Origin: Echinometra lucunter | Taxonomy: Eukaryota; Echinodermata; Echinoidea; Camarodonta; Echinometridae | Assembly (NCBI GenBank): GCA_029962745.1 | Contig: CM057151.1 | Location: 33,312,818-33,376,817 of the forward strand | DNA length: 64,000 bases | Direction of reading: 5' to 3' | Shown here: piece by piece, positions 1-11,152 of the stretch | How the letters are laid out: each line of letters begins with the position of its first letter | Numbering within the stretch: position 1 is the stretch's first letter | Notes under the pieces: generated by a model | Databases searched by the model: none | Told to the model about the DNA's origin: nothing | Seen by the model: the letters and a program-made list of their open reading frames with translations, nothing else | Translations under genes and position numbers: made by a program

Positions 1-527
1 GCCTATACATTTAATGTGTAGTCAGTGTAGTGTGTGTGGTTGCACTTTTATAAACGAAATTATAAACGAAAATAAGAGAAAACATCATTTTCAATTAAAT
101 AAATATGAAAATGATGTGGAGATATGCAGTCGATTGCAATCTTAAGCTGCCTGATTAATCTTATATTCTGCTTTGGCAGAGAAGAGGTACTTTCTGAGCT
201 GCCATCCTCTTTCTTTGTTGTTTAAGCTGTTGTTGTTGTTGTTGTTTGTTTTTTGTTAAAGGCCTGTATGTTTCTGGTGGTGTGATGGATACCTGTTCCT
301 TACACTTGGAAATACAATTATATTTTCAACGGTACATTTAGTATTTTGATTTGATACTTTTCCAGCGATAGACTCCCCTCACTATGTACCACTCGTACAA
401 GCAACATCGATCCCAGTTGGTTGAGAGCCAGAATTAAGAGCATTTGTTGTGCTTTTAGTTAATGACTTTCTGGCCCTCAGCAGAACATTTGAAATAAGTA
501 CTAGTAGTACTAATACAGAGTGACAGA
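1..527. other. Unassigned AT-rich stretch
   Basis: No coding stretch, RNA gene or recognisable transposon is visible here. A short (GTT)n tract sits near 231-250. The last 8 bases (520-527, GTGACAGA) are the left target-site duplication of the hAT element that follows. Confidence 0.5.
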
Positions 528-1170
528 CAGTGGCGGCACCAGGATTGTTAAAGTGGGGGGGGGGGCAAATGGAGGGCAAAAGAAAATGTTGGGGGGGCAG
601 GGGCAGTCAATTTTTTTTTTTGCGAGTATGGAAAAATCGAGCGTGAAGCGCGAGTTTTAGTCGCCAGCGTAAGTCCACTTTGAGGAATGGGGGGGATAAT
701 TGAATTTTTGGATTTTTTTTTTCCTCTTACACACATTTTAATATCAATTTTGGGGGCGAGCGAAGCGAGCAAACAAAAAATAACCGCTTTTTTGTTTTTA
801 ATCGCATTTTTGAATAAAATATTCTGAAATAAGACGAGCGAGCGAAGTGAGCGAGCCAAAATTGGCTACTTTTCTTGTTTTTAATCGCATTTTAGAAAAG
901 AAACTTTAAAATATGACAAGCGAGCGAAGCGAGCGAGCCAAAAATAGCCACTTTTTTGTTTTCAATCGAAGTTTTGAAGAGCCGAAAATGGTATTTTAGA
1001 GCACTTCACAGCTTGAATATGATGCTTATGACAACATCTACTTATTTACAAATTACTGTTACTTCAGTCCTCAAAATTTCTGGGGGGGGGGCAACTGGGG
1101 GGGGGCAAAGCTTCTGAGTGGGGGGGCAAATGCCCCCCATGCCCCCCCCCCCCCCGTTTTGCCGCCACTG
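528..1170. mobile_element. Non-autonomous hAT element (MITE), 643 bp
   Basis: The ends are inverted: CAGTGGCGGCA at 528 and TGCCGCCACTG ending at 1170, allowing a one-base difference. An identical 8-bp duplication, GTGACAGA, lies at 520-527 and 1171-1178. An 8-bp TSD with a CAGTGGCG-type end is the hallmark of the hAT superfamily. The interior has no transposase. It contains three ~95-bp imperfect repeats (about 745-990), each with a GAGCGAGCGAAGCGAGCGAG-like core followed by a T-rich block, and long G/C homopolymers near both ends. The exact TSD makes the boundaries secure. Mobilisation by a hAT transposase elsewhere in the genome is inferred. Confidence 0.88.
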
Positions 1171-1188
1171 GTGACAGAGAGTGCACAT

Positions 1189-1190
<2 letters not shown>

Positions 1191-1225
<35 letters not shown>

Positions 1226-1235
1226 AGAGAGAATG
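1191..1235. repeat. (GA)n microsatellite
   Basis: A run of GA dinucleotides interrupted by two AATG steps. It lies just downstream of the hAT element. Confidence 0.9.
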
Positions 1236-1242
1236 AGCATTA

Positions 1243-3350
1243 TTGGAGAAGGAGGCCTACTGTTTCAACTTTTGTTCGCAACATTTAGCCTAAATATACG
1301 CCATCCGCTCTGACAATAGAGGCCGCACTGAAGTTTCGCACGGTTCAAAATAACATCCCGCATGAAAAGTTGAATAAAAGTTCGCAAGACATTTCATATT
1401 CTCAGCTGATTATACCATGAAATAGAGAAGATTTTTAGCTTTATCCTCATATAGGTCACTATAATTAGCAAGTTGTGTGGACCTTACTGTTTCAACTTTC
1501 GTTCGCCACGTTTTACCCTGAATATACGCCATCCGCTCTGACAATAGAGGCGCACAGTTCAAAATGACATCCCGCATGAAAAGTTGAATAAAAGTTCACA
1601 AGACATTTCATATTCTCAGCTGATTATACCATGAAATAGAGAAGATTTTTAGCTTTATCCTCATATAGGTCACTATACTTAGCAAGTTGTGTGGACCTTA
1701 CTGTTTCAACTTTCGTTCGCCACGTTTTACCCTGAATATACGCCATCCGCTCTGACAATAGAGGCGCACAGTTCAAAATGACATCCCGCATGAAAAGTTG
1801 AATAAAAGTTAGCAAGACATTTCATATTCTTAGCTGATCATACCATGAAATAGAGAAGATTTTCAGCTTTATCCTCATATAGGTCACTATACTTAGCAAG
1901 TTGTGTGGACCTTAGGCCTACTGTTTCAACTTTTGTTCGCAACATTTAGCCTAAATATACGCCATCCGCTCTGACAATAGAGGCCGCACTGAAGCTTCGC
2001 ACAGTTCAAAATGACATCCCGCATGAAAACTTGAATAAAAGTTCGCAAGACATTTCATATTCTTAGCTGATTATACCATGAAATAGAGAAGTTTTTCAGC
2101 TTTATCCTGATATAAGTCACTATACTTAGCAAGTTGTGTGGACCTTACTGTTTCAACTTTCACACGCCATATATACCCAAAATATTATGCACTCCACTCC
2201 AACAGCGCCCGTACTTAAAGCTACGCGCAGTTCAAATGACATCCCGCATGAAAAGTTAAATAAAAGTTCGCAAGACATTTCATATTCTTAGCTGATTATA
2301 CCATGAAAAAGAAAAGATTTTTAGCTTTATCCTCATATAGGTCACTATACTTAGCAAGTTGTGTGGACCTTAGGCCTACTGTTTCAACTTTTGTTCGCAA
2401 CATTTAGCCTAAATATACGCCATCCGCTCTGACAATAGCGGCCGCACTGAAGGCTTCGCACAGTTCAAAATGACATCCCGCATGAAAAGTTGAATAAAAG
2501 TTCACAAGATATTTCATATTCTTAGCTGATTATACCATGAAATAGAGAAGTTTTTCAGCTTTATCCTCATATAGGTCACTATACTTAGCAAGTTGTGTGG
2601 ACCTTAGGCCTACTGTTTCAACTTTTGTTCGCAACATTTAGCCTAAATATACGCCATCCGCTCTGACAATAGCGGCCGCACTGAAGGCTTCGCACAGTTC
2701 AAAATGACATCCCGCATGAAAAGTTGAATAAAAGTTCACAAGACATTTCATATTCTTAGCTGATTATACCATGAAATAGAGAAGTTTTTCAGCTTTATCC
2801 TGATATAAGTCACTATACTTAGCAAGTTGTGTGGACCTTACTGTTTCAACTTTCACACGCCATATATACCCAAAATATTATGCACTCCACTCCAACAGCG
2901 CCCGTACTTAAAGCTACGCGCAGTTCAAATGACATCCCGCATGAAAAGCTGAATAAAAGTTCGCAAGACATTTCATATTCTTAGCTGATTATACCATGAA
3001 AAAGAGAAGATTTTTAGCTTTATCCTCATATAGGTCACTATACTTAGCAAGTTGTGTGGACCTTACTGTTTCAACTTTCATGCGCCACATTTACAGTATA
3101 ATATATGCACTCCGCTCCAATAGCGAATGGAATCAAGCTTCGCGCAGTTCAAAATGACATCCCGCATGAAAAGTTTATTAAAAGTTCGCTAGACATATCA
3201 TATTCTTAGCTGATTGCAGCATGAAATAGAGATTTTCAGCTTTATCGTGATATAGTGATATATATATAGTTATATATACACTATGCTTTGCAAGTTGTGT
3301 GAACCTTACTGTTTCAGTTTTCAAACGACACATTTACACTAAATATATAT
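1243..3350 (+). repeat. Satellite array A, ~216-245-bp units, direct orientation
   Basis: About nine head-to-tail units. The marker GTTGTGTGGACCTTA recurs at roughly 1469, 1686, 1902, 2132, 2354, 2593, 2828 and 3051, with a degenerate copy (GTGAACC) near 3296. Each unit carries the same blocks in order: CTGTTTCAACTTT, CATCCGCTCTGACAATAG, GACATCCCGCATGAAAAG, CAAGACATTTCATATTC, and TTTATCCTCATATAGGTCAC. Two subtypes alternate: one with CGCCATCCGCTCTGACAATAG, and one with CACACGCCATATATACCC and GCACTCCACTCCAACAGC. The pattern suggests higher-order amplification. No open frame runs through the array. Confidence 0.93.
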
Positions 3351-3352
3351 AT

Positions 3353-3625
3353 TTTTTGTTTTGAATAATATTTTATTCCTTCCTCTTGAAATCAATATTA
3401 CATTTCATGGAACAATCACAATAAGTCACATATAGTTGTTTACATACAAGGAAACTTAATGAAATACATTTATATCAATATAAACACAAATATGAAATTA
3501 TGAACTTATCCATAACTGTAGAACAAGATTAAATTTTCCAATAAAGAAAAGAAGAGAAAAAAATACAATGCATCAATCAATGGACATAGGAAATGTACCA
3601 AATTAGTCATGACTATTTCTTTCAT
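3353..3625. other. AT-rich insertion inside satellite array A
   Basis: A ~270-bp non-satellite stretch separates the degenerate ninth unit from a partial unit that resumes near 3626 with GCAATCCGCTCTGACAATAG. It contains TTTTTTGTTTTG at the left and A-rich sequence at the right. It could be a LINE 3' tail on the minus strand, but there is no diagnostic motif or clean duplication. Confidence 0.45.
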
Positions 3626-4365
3626 AATATATATGCAATCCGCTCTGACAATAGCGCCCGCACTGAAGCTTCGCGCAGTTCAAAATGAGGTCCCACGTGA
3701 AAAGTTTAATTAAAGTTCGCAAGACATTTTATATTCTTAGCGGATTGTAGCATTAAATAGAGGAGAGGAAATTCCAGACTTGACAAAAATGCGTATATTT
3801 GGTGGTTGCTATATCAGCGCAGCCGACAGTAATCTCAACTGTGGAGCAGAGTGCATACTATAGGGTAAATGTGGCGTGTGAAAGTTGAAAAGTAATGTCC
3901 ATTGCTGAGCATAGTGACCTATATCACGATAAAGCCGAAAACCTCCTCTATTTCATCCTGCAATCAGGTATATAAAATGTCTTGCGAACTTTTATTAAAC
4001 TTTTCATGCGGGATGACTGGGATGTCATTTGAACTGCGCGAAGCTTTAGTACGGGCGCTATTGGAGTGGAGTGCATAATATTTTGGGTATATATGGCGTG
4101 TGAAAGTTGAGACAGTATAAGGTCCACAGAATTTGCTAAGCATAGTGACCTATATCACGATAAAGCTGAAAATATCCTCTATTTCATGCTGCAATGAGCT
4201 AAGAATATGAAATGTCTTGCGAACTTTTATTAAACTTTTAATGCAGAATCCCATCTCAACTGCGCGAAGCTTCAGTGCAGGCGCTATTGGAGCGGAATGC
4301 ATATTAATATCTATTGTAAATGTGGCGCATACAAGTTGAAACAGTATAGTCCGGGTTATAATTGA
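3626..4365. repeat. Satellite array A continued, switching to inverted orientation near 3775
   Basis: One partial forward unit (3626-3775) is followed by about two and a half units in reverse complement. From about 3850 the same blocks appear inverted: GTGGCGTGTGAAAGTTGA, ACCTATATCACGATAAAGC, AATGTCTTGCGAACTTTTAT and CTTTTCATGCGGGATG. They recur from about 4100 to 4360. The inverted units are more diverged than those of the direct array. The junction (about 3770-3850) contains non-satellite sequence. Confidence 0.88.
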
Positions 4366-4380
4366 GGAAGGTGCCACCTC

Positions 4381-5150
4381 GAGAAGGAGAAATATTCATG
4401 TGTTTTTTCTAGACCAGCTTTTCATGCTGAACATGAATATCTGAGGTAAACAGGCTGTATCCTGAGAACTTTTCCGAGAAGGCGCTTTTTTCAAAATTGC
4501 CGCCAAAATCCCATATAGGTCAAATATGTAAATATGGGGCATGTTTGACCACTTTTTGCATTTGATTAAAGTTATTCATAAAGAAACCACGTTGTATTAC
4601 AGGATCTATAAAAAGTGGTCCAAAATGAGGGCGCTCTTCAAAATGGCCGCCAAAATCCAATATAAGTGTGTATATATGGGTGAAATAAGTATCTATAAGG
4701 CCTGCTTGACCACTTTTTGCGTTAGTTTTGATGAGAGTTTATACAAAGAAGCTACATTAATACTACAGAATCTATATAGTGGTTCAGAATGAGGGCACTT
4801 TTCAAAATGGCCGCCCAAATCCCATTTGAAATGATTTAGATATGGGTCAAATAAGCATTTATGAGGTATGTTTGACCACTTTTTGCATTAGTTTTGATCA
4901 GAATTATTCTAATAAAGAAGCTACGTACAGAATGATCTAATATCAGGGCCCTTTTCAAAATGGCTGCCAAATTCCCTTGTAAAGTGTATGGGTTAAAAAG
5001 CATTTATGAGGTGCTTTTGACCACTTTTTGCATTATTTTTAATTAAAGTTATTAAAAAAAGCCACATAATGTAACACGTAATCTATAAAGTGGTCCAAAA
5101 TGAGAGCACTTTTCAAAATGGCCACCAAATTCCAATGTATCTTCATGTGT
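4381..5150 (+). repeat. Minisatellite array B, ~150-163-bp units
   Basis: At least four diverged tandem units. TGACCACTTTTTGC recurs near 4547, 4710, 4872 and 5019. CAAAATGGCCGCC or close variants recur near 4492, 4642, 4806, 4956 and 5115. Small open frames within the array are by-products of the repeat and shift between units. Confidence 0.88.
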
Positions 5151-6199
5151 GATATTCAGGAATTGAACAGACCCGCACCTAGGAGCTGTACATATCTGTG
5201 CAGAAGTGTACTACAGCAGAATTTTAATGCGGGTATATTAGCCAATCTGCTTCTCTGGGTTGACTAAACAACGTGATTATTTCGGTGGAGTGTTAAAAAT
5301 GCATTTTAAAAATACGTATTTGCTTTATTGTAAAGAAAACAGCAGTGATTTCGTGCCATGATAGGGTGGTCAATAGAACAATATCTGTGCGATGATCTCA
5401 CAAGCAATATTCTGAAGATGAGAGGCTCAGGCACGTGCGGCAAGGAAACGCAAAGCATCTCGGTCCTCATGATCAGCTGGCAAGGGCAAATCTTTTAGGA
5501 GTGATGGTATTACGCAAAACGCTCCAATCTTTCTTCTGACCCTTTTTTCGTGGGTTTGGCGCGAGAAATAAATTCAATACTATGGGGTGGCATCAACTCC
5601 TCCCTTCATGGTTGGCGGGGTGCCGGTAATGGGCCAAGACCTTCAGACTACTGATTCGCATGCAAAAAGCAGGGCCATTGGAGAAGAGGGTGTCCAGGTG
5701 CCAGAAACCAAGGTGCTCTCATCCGGAATAACATTAACCAGCAGTGCTAGGGGTTCTATTGCCCCAAGGCAGAGTGAAGAAGGTAAAACTGGTTTCTTCT
5801 TTATGTTCTTGTTGATCTTATAAGTCTTTGGTCTCAATTGGGAATATACACGATGAGTGAATTGGAGTATGAATGGACTGTGTTTCTGGTAGAGAGGAAT
5901 TGGAAGTGCGGGATGCATATCGAAGAATATTGTAAAAAAAAATGACCAATACATTTGTATTTTTTTGTGTATCTCTAAAAAGTGTGAGAATTCGTAAATC
6001 ATCTTTTGTAAGATGTGAGGTTTTTTTGCTTTAACTTAAAGTTATTAGGAATGAATCTCAACAGGAACAGGATGCAAATTCCTGCTCTGGCGAAGCCTAT
6101 TGTATGTTTTCCGCAGAAAATGCAGGGTATGAAGAAGATTTTTATCCGAGAAATTATTTTAAGTATGAGCAAGGCACTTCTGAGCCGATAGTAAAGGGT

Positions 6200-7060
6200 C
6201 AAAGGCAGATTGAAGGCTTCCGTGCAAATTTGGAAACTCATTGGTGCATCCCAGTTTGTGTTAGATATCATTGAGCACGGTTACAAGTTACCTTGTTGCA
6301 GACCCCTCCTAAAGAAGAATAGAGAATACTACCCAGGGTTCGTCACTGAAGCTGTTAATGATCTACTTCAGAAGGGATTGGTTGTTGAGTCTCCCATTGC
6401 ACATCATGTTGATTAACCTCCATCAGTGTCTATCCAAAGCTTTGGCAAAAAGAGGTTGATTTTTTAATTACGTTTTGTGAATAAGTTTTTGTGGAAGTAT
6501 AAAATTCAGTTTGAAGATTGGAATGTAGCGATTTTCTAATTCAAGAAGGGAGATTTTATGTTTTCATTGATCTTAAGTCAGGTTACCATTTTTATGAGAA
6601 ATTTCACGAACATACTCGATCAATTTCTAGGCTTAAGTTGGGATTTTGGATGGTACTAAATAAACTTCTTTTCAAGTTTTACCTTTTCGGTTTGGCTACA
6701 GCCCTTTGGTGTTTACTAAATGCCTCAAACAGATCGTCAATCTCTGGCGTAGTAGAGGGATTTTCATTGTTTTGTATTTAGATGATGGATGGGGTTCGTG
6801 CGGCTTCTTTTGTAGCTTGTGATGCTATGGCCAAGGCAGTGAAAAATGACAGGTTGAAAGCAGATTTGGTACGTACCTAATGTTGACATGGTTCGTAAAT
6901 CTCAATGGACTCTTGTCCAATGTTAGATTGGCTGGGTTTAACATGGGACAGCAGTGTGGCTAGTAATAAGATTTCTCTAAGGAAGATGAAGATTCTCGAG
7001 TCATGTTTAGACTCTTTTTCAGGCAAGTCTACCTGTAGTTTCAGCACGGAAAATTGCATT
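6200..7060 (+). pseudogene. Reverse transcriptase remnant of the Ngaro/DIRS-like element
   Basis: The N-terminal RT segment reads in one frame at 6210-6416, with a W-K-L-I-G ... Y-K-L-P block and EAVNDLLQKGLVVES, typical of the RT entry of DIRS/Ngaro pol. The palm motif is visible further on: FGYSPLVFTK at about 6690, then LYLDDGW, with the catalytic Y-L-D-D encoded at 6775-6786. Between and after these, the frame is broken by several stops and shifts, so no functional enzyme can be made. In the intact family this enzyme copies the element RNA into DNA. The neighbouring RNase H frame continues the same polyprotein. Confidence 0.82.
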
Positions 7061-7135
7061 TTCTCGCTGGTAAGATAAATTCTCTGTATCCAGTGGTTGC
7101 TGCTGTGACTCAGTTAAAGACTGGATTTATGTAAC

Positions 7136-7681
7136 ATGACATTATTCGCAGGGATTGTTGGGATAAAACATATATTATCAGTAGTGATAACACCCCAATA
7201 TCTGAGTTATTTTTCTGGAAAGAGAATCTATTCACCTTTTTTCATGAACACATTATTTCCCCATTATTCTGTTCCACAGACCAATATATACTCTGACGCT
7301 AGTCAGTCAGGCTGCGGAGCCTGGATTAGTGAGTGTGCTGGCATGAAAATGGTAAAAAATTGGTCTAAAGTAGAAATGTCAAAAATCTCCACTTGGAGAG
7401 AACTGAGTAAGTTTGGCACTTCAAGCATTTGCATCTATAATTTTAAAAAAAATACTGTCAAGGTATTCTCTGACAACAAAGGTGCAGTTTCGATTTTGGA
7501 CGAGGGAAGCATGAACGCAGTATTGCACGAGTTGAGCTTGAACATTTTTAATTTGTGTAAAGAAAACCACGTAAGTTTACAGGTTCAGTGGGTTCCCAGA
7601 GAGGAGAACAGTTGTGCAGATGCACTTAGTCGTATTATTGAATTTGATGATTGGGGAATTGAGATGAATTGTTTAAGTTGA
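7136..7681 (+). pseudogene. RNase H domain of the Ngaro/DIRS-like pol (longest surviving frame)
   Basis: A 181-codon open stretch; the domain proper starts near 7263. The four acidic positions of RNase H are readable: D in YSDASQSGCGAW, E in TWREL, D in VFSDNKGAV, and D in CADALSR. The segment VQWVPREEN before the last acid is also standard for DIRS/Ngaro and related pol proteins. The domain would degrade the RNA strand during reverse transcription. It follows the YLDD-bearing RT remnant and precedes the conserved C-terminal pol segment, which a MITE cuts at 7838. The frame survives by chance, since both sides are broken. Confidence 0.85.
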
Positions 7682-8700
7682 TGGATATGTTGTGAGGCTC
7701 TCCCACTGTTGATAGGTTCGCAGATAATTTTAAATTCAAAATACAGGAAATTAATTCCAAACATTGGTGCCCCTTTTCTTCCCACGTTTATGCGTTCTCG
7801 TGTAATTGGGTGGGTGATAATAATTGGCTTGAATGTATAGACCAATTTCACCTCCGGTTTATGTATTTGGCCCTCTATCGGCGACACCATTGCTGCGGTG
7901 GGCAAGCGCGCTGACCGCGATTGACTCTGTGTACAAAATGAATGTAAGATATGAGATATGCCCTAATATTGTTTCATTTACTTTATTCTAGATCAATAAA
8001 ATAAAGCATCGATACATGGGTACATGAGGTAAGACAATGGCCATATCTGACAGATGAAGGTATGATGTATTTTTGTACTTTCGATAGTTTTTCAACTTAG
8101 TTTTGTCAGTATAAGTTCGATTGTAGCATAGGAGCCGTAGTAAACGGGAGCCTGCAATCTTACCCTGTTTACAAAGTCATGTTTTTACTCATTAAATTTT
8201 ACGCCAAAGTACATGATGATAATGTTTCTTGACTTCAAAGTCCTTTCTGTTGATATTTTACCCACTGGCGACGGATTCCTTCGCATTGCTTACGGAAACC
8301 TGTGTAGGGAGTACGGCTTCTCACACAAACAGGCTTCATGAGTCGAAAGCGAGTGAATTTCGCACTCAGTTAGCTTCCAATTTTTAAACTTTCTCCAATT
8401 CTTGTGGCATTCGAGCAGCGCACAGCTGCGACCTGAACTTCCCTGACAATTTCTCATTGCAAATATTAAAAGAAATCTGCATATATTGGTCAGCATAGAC
8501 AAAAAAATCGAACGAATGTACATAACGCGCTATTGACTTGTGTACTATAAAAGTTGGAACGCCCACCGCAGTATGTCGAATTGTGTCGAACAGTCTGCTG
8601 CTCTCTTGCGTTGTGAAATTGGTCTATTGGACAGGTCTTAAAAATATCTAAGTGTGTTCTGCTGGTTGTTCCATATTGGCCTTCAGCCACCTTTTGGCTC
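7682..8700 (+). pseudogene. pol C-terminal segment split by a MITE
   Basis: Just after the RNase H stop, a shifted frame reads through a segment including VYAFSCNWVGDNNWL and ends at the TA dinucleotide where the MITE begins. Beyond the MITE, one frame at about 8650-8700 reads VLLVVPYWPSATFW. This matches the usual pairing in DIRS/Ngaro pol of a 'DAFs..W....NW' block with a downstream 'vP.WPsA.FW' block. The two halves therefore belonged together before the insertion. Confidence 0.78.
7840..8624. mobile_element. TA-flanked MITE, copy 1 (785 bp)
   Basis: The termini are inverted, GACCAATTTCAC at 7840 and GTGAAATTGGTC ending at 8624, and each is bordered by TA (7838-7839 and 8625-8626). That fits a Tc1/mariner-type 2-bp target duplication. 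No transposase is visible. A second, shorter copy in reverse orientation lies at 41147-41696 and shares most internal blocks, for example CACAAACAGGCTTCATGAGTC and TCTAGATCAATAAAATAAAG. It sits inside the pol gene of the retroelement, so it is younger. Confidence 0.85.
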
Positions 8701-9370
8701 ATATTGATTCAAAGCATAGTGAAATTTTCGTCTCTTAACTTCGGACTCGGTGAAAATTGATAATCCCAAAGGGGTTTTTGTTCAAGGCATGCAGAAAGTA
8801 GGATTAGGAAATTCAAAAGCCGAGTATTATGCCTACGCCTTAGGGGTGTTTGAGATGGAATTTGCGCGTTATATTGCATAGTTAACGAGCAACATGCCTG
8901 GCTGGAGGAAGGTAACATAGCTATGATGATGAAGTTGATATTCATCCATGCATTACAGCATTATAATAATGGTGGAGATTTTTTCATAGCAGCCGCATGG
9001 CTTGAGTATTGCTGCATAGCTACCTCATAACTATCTGTGATTCATCTATGCTGCAGAGCATTGTGAATGTGACGAATGTCATTTTAACGTGACGATTGTT
9101 CACCTTATGACCGCAAGTGCTTTTCTCATTGATTATGTTCTTGGTGTATATGGCGTGTGAGGTATTCAGTGTAAACGAGATATATATTTATTTTATATTT
9201 TCATTAAGAATTTCGGCATAGGACGAGTATGATATAACACTGAACAAGACTGACAGCTTCGAGAGCTGATAACACAAATTATAAATACAAGAGAGCTTTG
9301 TTAGCCAGGGTAGATTGGTGTAAGAAATTCGGTCCCAGCTGTACCGGAAGACATCAGTAGATATCTTATT
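8701..9370 (+). other. Degenerate linker between pol and recombinase remnants
   Basis: This lies between the pol C-terminal block and the first recognisable recombinase motif. No intact frame or motif is readable, and frameshifts are assumed. Confidence 0.4.
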
Positions 9371-10092
9371 AAATTATACCAAACTGCATGGAGCTCCTTA
9401 CTCCAGGATAGAGTCGGCTTTTATGCTATTAAGTGGCAATATGACTGTAATCCATAAGTTAAATGTTAACTCATGTGATCGCAAGTTTTACACATTGTAC
9501 CGCAAGGTTTAAAGAAGCTGCTTCATCATGTTCATAAGCCCATTGTTAAGAAGAAAGTTATCACTCCAAAAATTTTGAAAGTAGTAATATATAAGTTTAT
9601 GGACTAGTTTATAGATATTCACTTACGGCCTATAAAAGCTTGATTTCATTTGCCGGTTTTCTTCGCTTTGATGAATTGATTAACATTCGCAGGTGTGACT
9701 TGGATATGTGTCTCATGTGAACATTTTCATTATGAAAGTTAAATTGATATCTACAGGCTAGGAGCATGGGTCCTCATAGGTGCGACTTACCACTTGTTCA
9801 GTCTTGGTTTTGAGGAAATATTTAGTTGCTGCAGGGCTAAATAATGATTCTGATGAGGAATTTCTTTTTAGGCCAGTCAATTACTGTAAGTCGAGTGGTT
9901 TACATAAGTTAAGAGATGGACAGTTATCATACACTAGATGTTTATAATTGTTGCAAGATGCCTTTGCATCAATAGGTCTGAATCCCCAAAGTTTTAACAT
10001 GCATAGTTGCCGAAGTGGTGGAGCTACAACGGCTGCGATTTTAGCGTCCCCGATAGACTGTTTAAGAAGCTTGGCAGGTGGAGGTCCGAAAC
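9371..10092 (+). pseudogene. Tyrosine recombinase (5' and catalytic part), frameshifted and interrupted
   Basis: Fragments in different frames line up in the order expected of a Ngaro/DIRS tyrosine recombinase. SFYAIKWQYD lies near 9418 (N-terminal SAM-like region). KKKVITPKILK lies near 9551. GFLRFDELINIR, a hallmark block before the first catalytic Arg, lies near 9657. EEFLFRPVNYC lies near 9858. HSCRSGGATTAA, holding the second-box His-x-x-Arg, lies near 10003. The frame then shifts to a segment with GRWRSE just before the insertion point at 10092. The enzyme would integrate circular cDNA. At least three frameshifts plus a 4.3-kb insertion inactivate it. Confidence 0.82.
10084..10092. repeat. 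9-bp target-site duplication, left side (MULE-like copy 1)
   Basis: GTCCGAAAC here and GTCAGAAAC at 14416-14424 differ at one position. They directly abut the inverted termini of the 10093-14415 element. Confidence 0.82.
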
Positions 10093-11010
10093 GGCTTACT
10101 TCGAACCATCGGGTAATCGCGTAACCCGACATTTCGTGAAAACAGCCCACTTGATTTGCGAAAGGTCGGGTCTACCATTTGAGAAATATACCCTTCAAAT
10201 CTACGAACGGTTGGGTTCAAAGAGTAAAATTCACCCGATGCTTCATAAAAATAATACAACAAAAATACGAATGGTCGCGTCCCCTTGCATACAAATAAAT
10301 ACGACAAAAACGGCTTGAATGAAAGTCAACAGTCTATCCACACAGAGTCTGGATTTTTTTAGGAAAAGTTAAAAGGTGAGTACAGTTTAAGTTTCCCTAA
10401 TTTGTCAAAAAATGGAATTTATTCATAATAATTTCTACCATTATGGCGAATCTGTATTAATTTCTTTACATTTTCAGAGAACTGTCCTGAGTTGTATGTC
10501 ATGAAATTATGTGCAAAATACTCGCGAACTGTGTAATTTTTTTTCATCGTCCGCAGTTCTGTTACCGCTGCAATGTGCTAAGCACCCTGTCACCACGCAA
10601 CATCTTGCCCAGCCTTTCGGCCGGATTGCCGATGATTGTAAATGAAATGCAAATCAGTCTGCTGTGCAGTGTTTGTGTGTTGACGAATTCCTAGTTACAT
10701 GATGAAGCTGTGTGCATGAAGCAAGGCAGGCTGCGCTGGCTTGCTGGGGCAGCCCGAACGCGTAGCTTTCGGTTCGGGCTGCCGCCGCGCCGGGGCCTGA
10801 CATTGGCTCGAGGGGGATGTAGACCCTATGACTGTAACTTACAGTTTAGTAAAGATTCCGCGGAGACTGATAAGCAAGCATGATGAGAGGGGTATGCTTC
10901 TACTCCCTGATTGTAGATACAGACTATAGACTCCAATAAAATTTATTTTCTTTGTTGAGAGGTAGCTCTGAGCACCCCATTCATTCATCTGTTTTGACTT
11001 TGTTCATCAG

Positions 11011-11152
11011 ATACCTAGGTTGAAACTTGAGGCTGCATTTATGTCTGCATCCACATCAATAATTTTGAAGATGTAGGTGATGATTGCTTGTTGACTGAGA
11101 ATGAAGAAAATTTCTGCAAAGAATGAATTAGTTACAACTCCAGTTATGGAAG
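11011..11152 (+). other. GT-AG-flanked block conserved between both MULE-like copies
   Basis: The block is bounded by TTTGTTCATCAG on the left and GTAAGT on the right, the form of an internal exon. The corresponding block in copy 2 (59743-59888) keeps both borders. One frame reads DVGDDCLLTENEENFC in copy 1 and a similar peptide in copy 2, then a stop in both. No protein family is recognised. It could be a captured host exon or a relic of the element's own gene. Confidence 0.35.

Noticed and set aside
1243..4365. CRISPR-like array
   Set aside because: Units are 216-245 bp, similar throughout, without short repeats and unique spacers, and the DNA is animal-like.
5587..5823. Frame starting before the RT as a gag gene
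   Set aside because: Position fits, but no zinc knuckle or other gag motif, so it is mentioned only within the retroelement entry.
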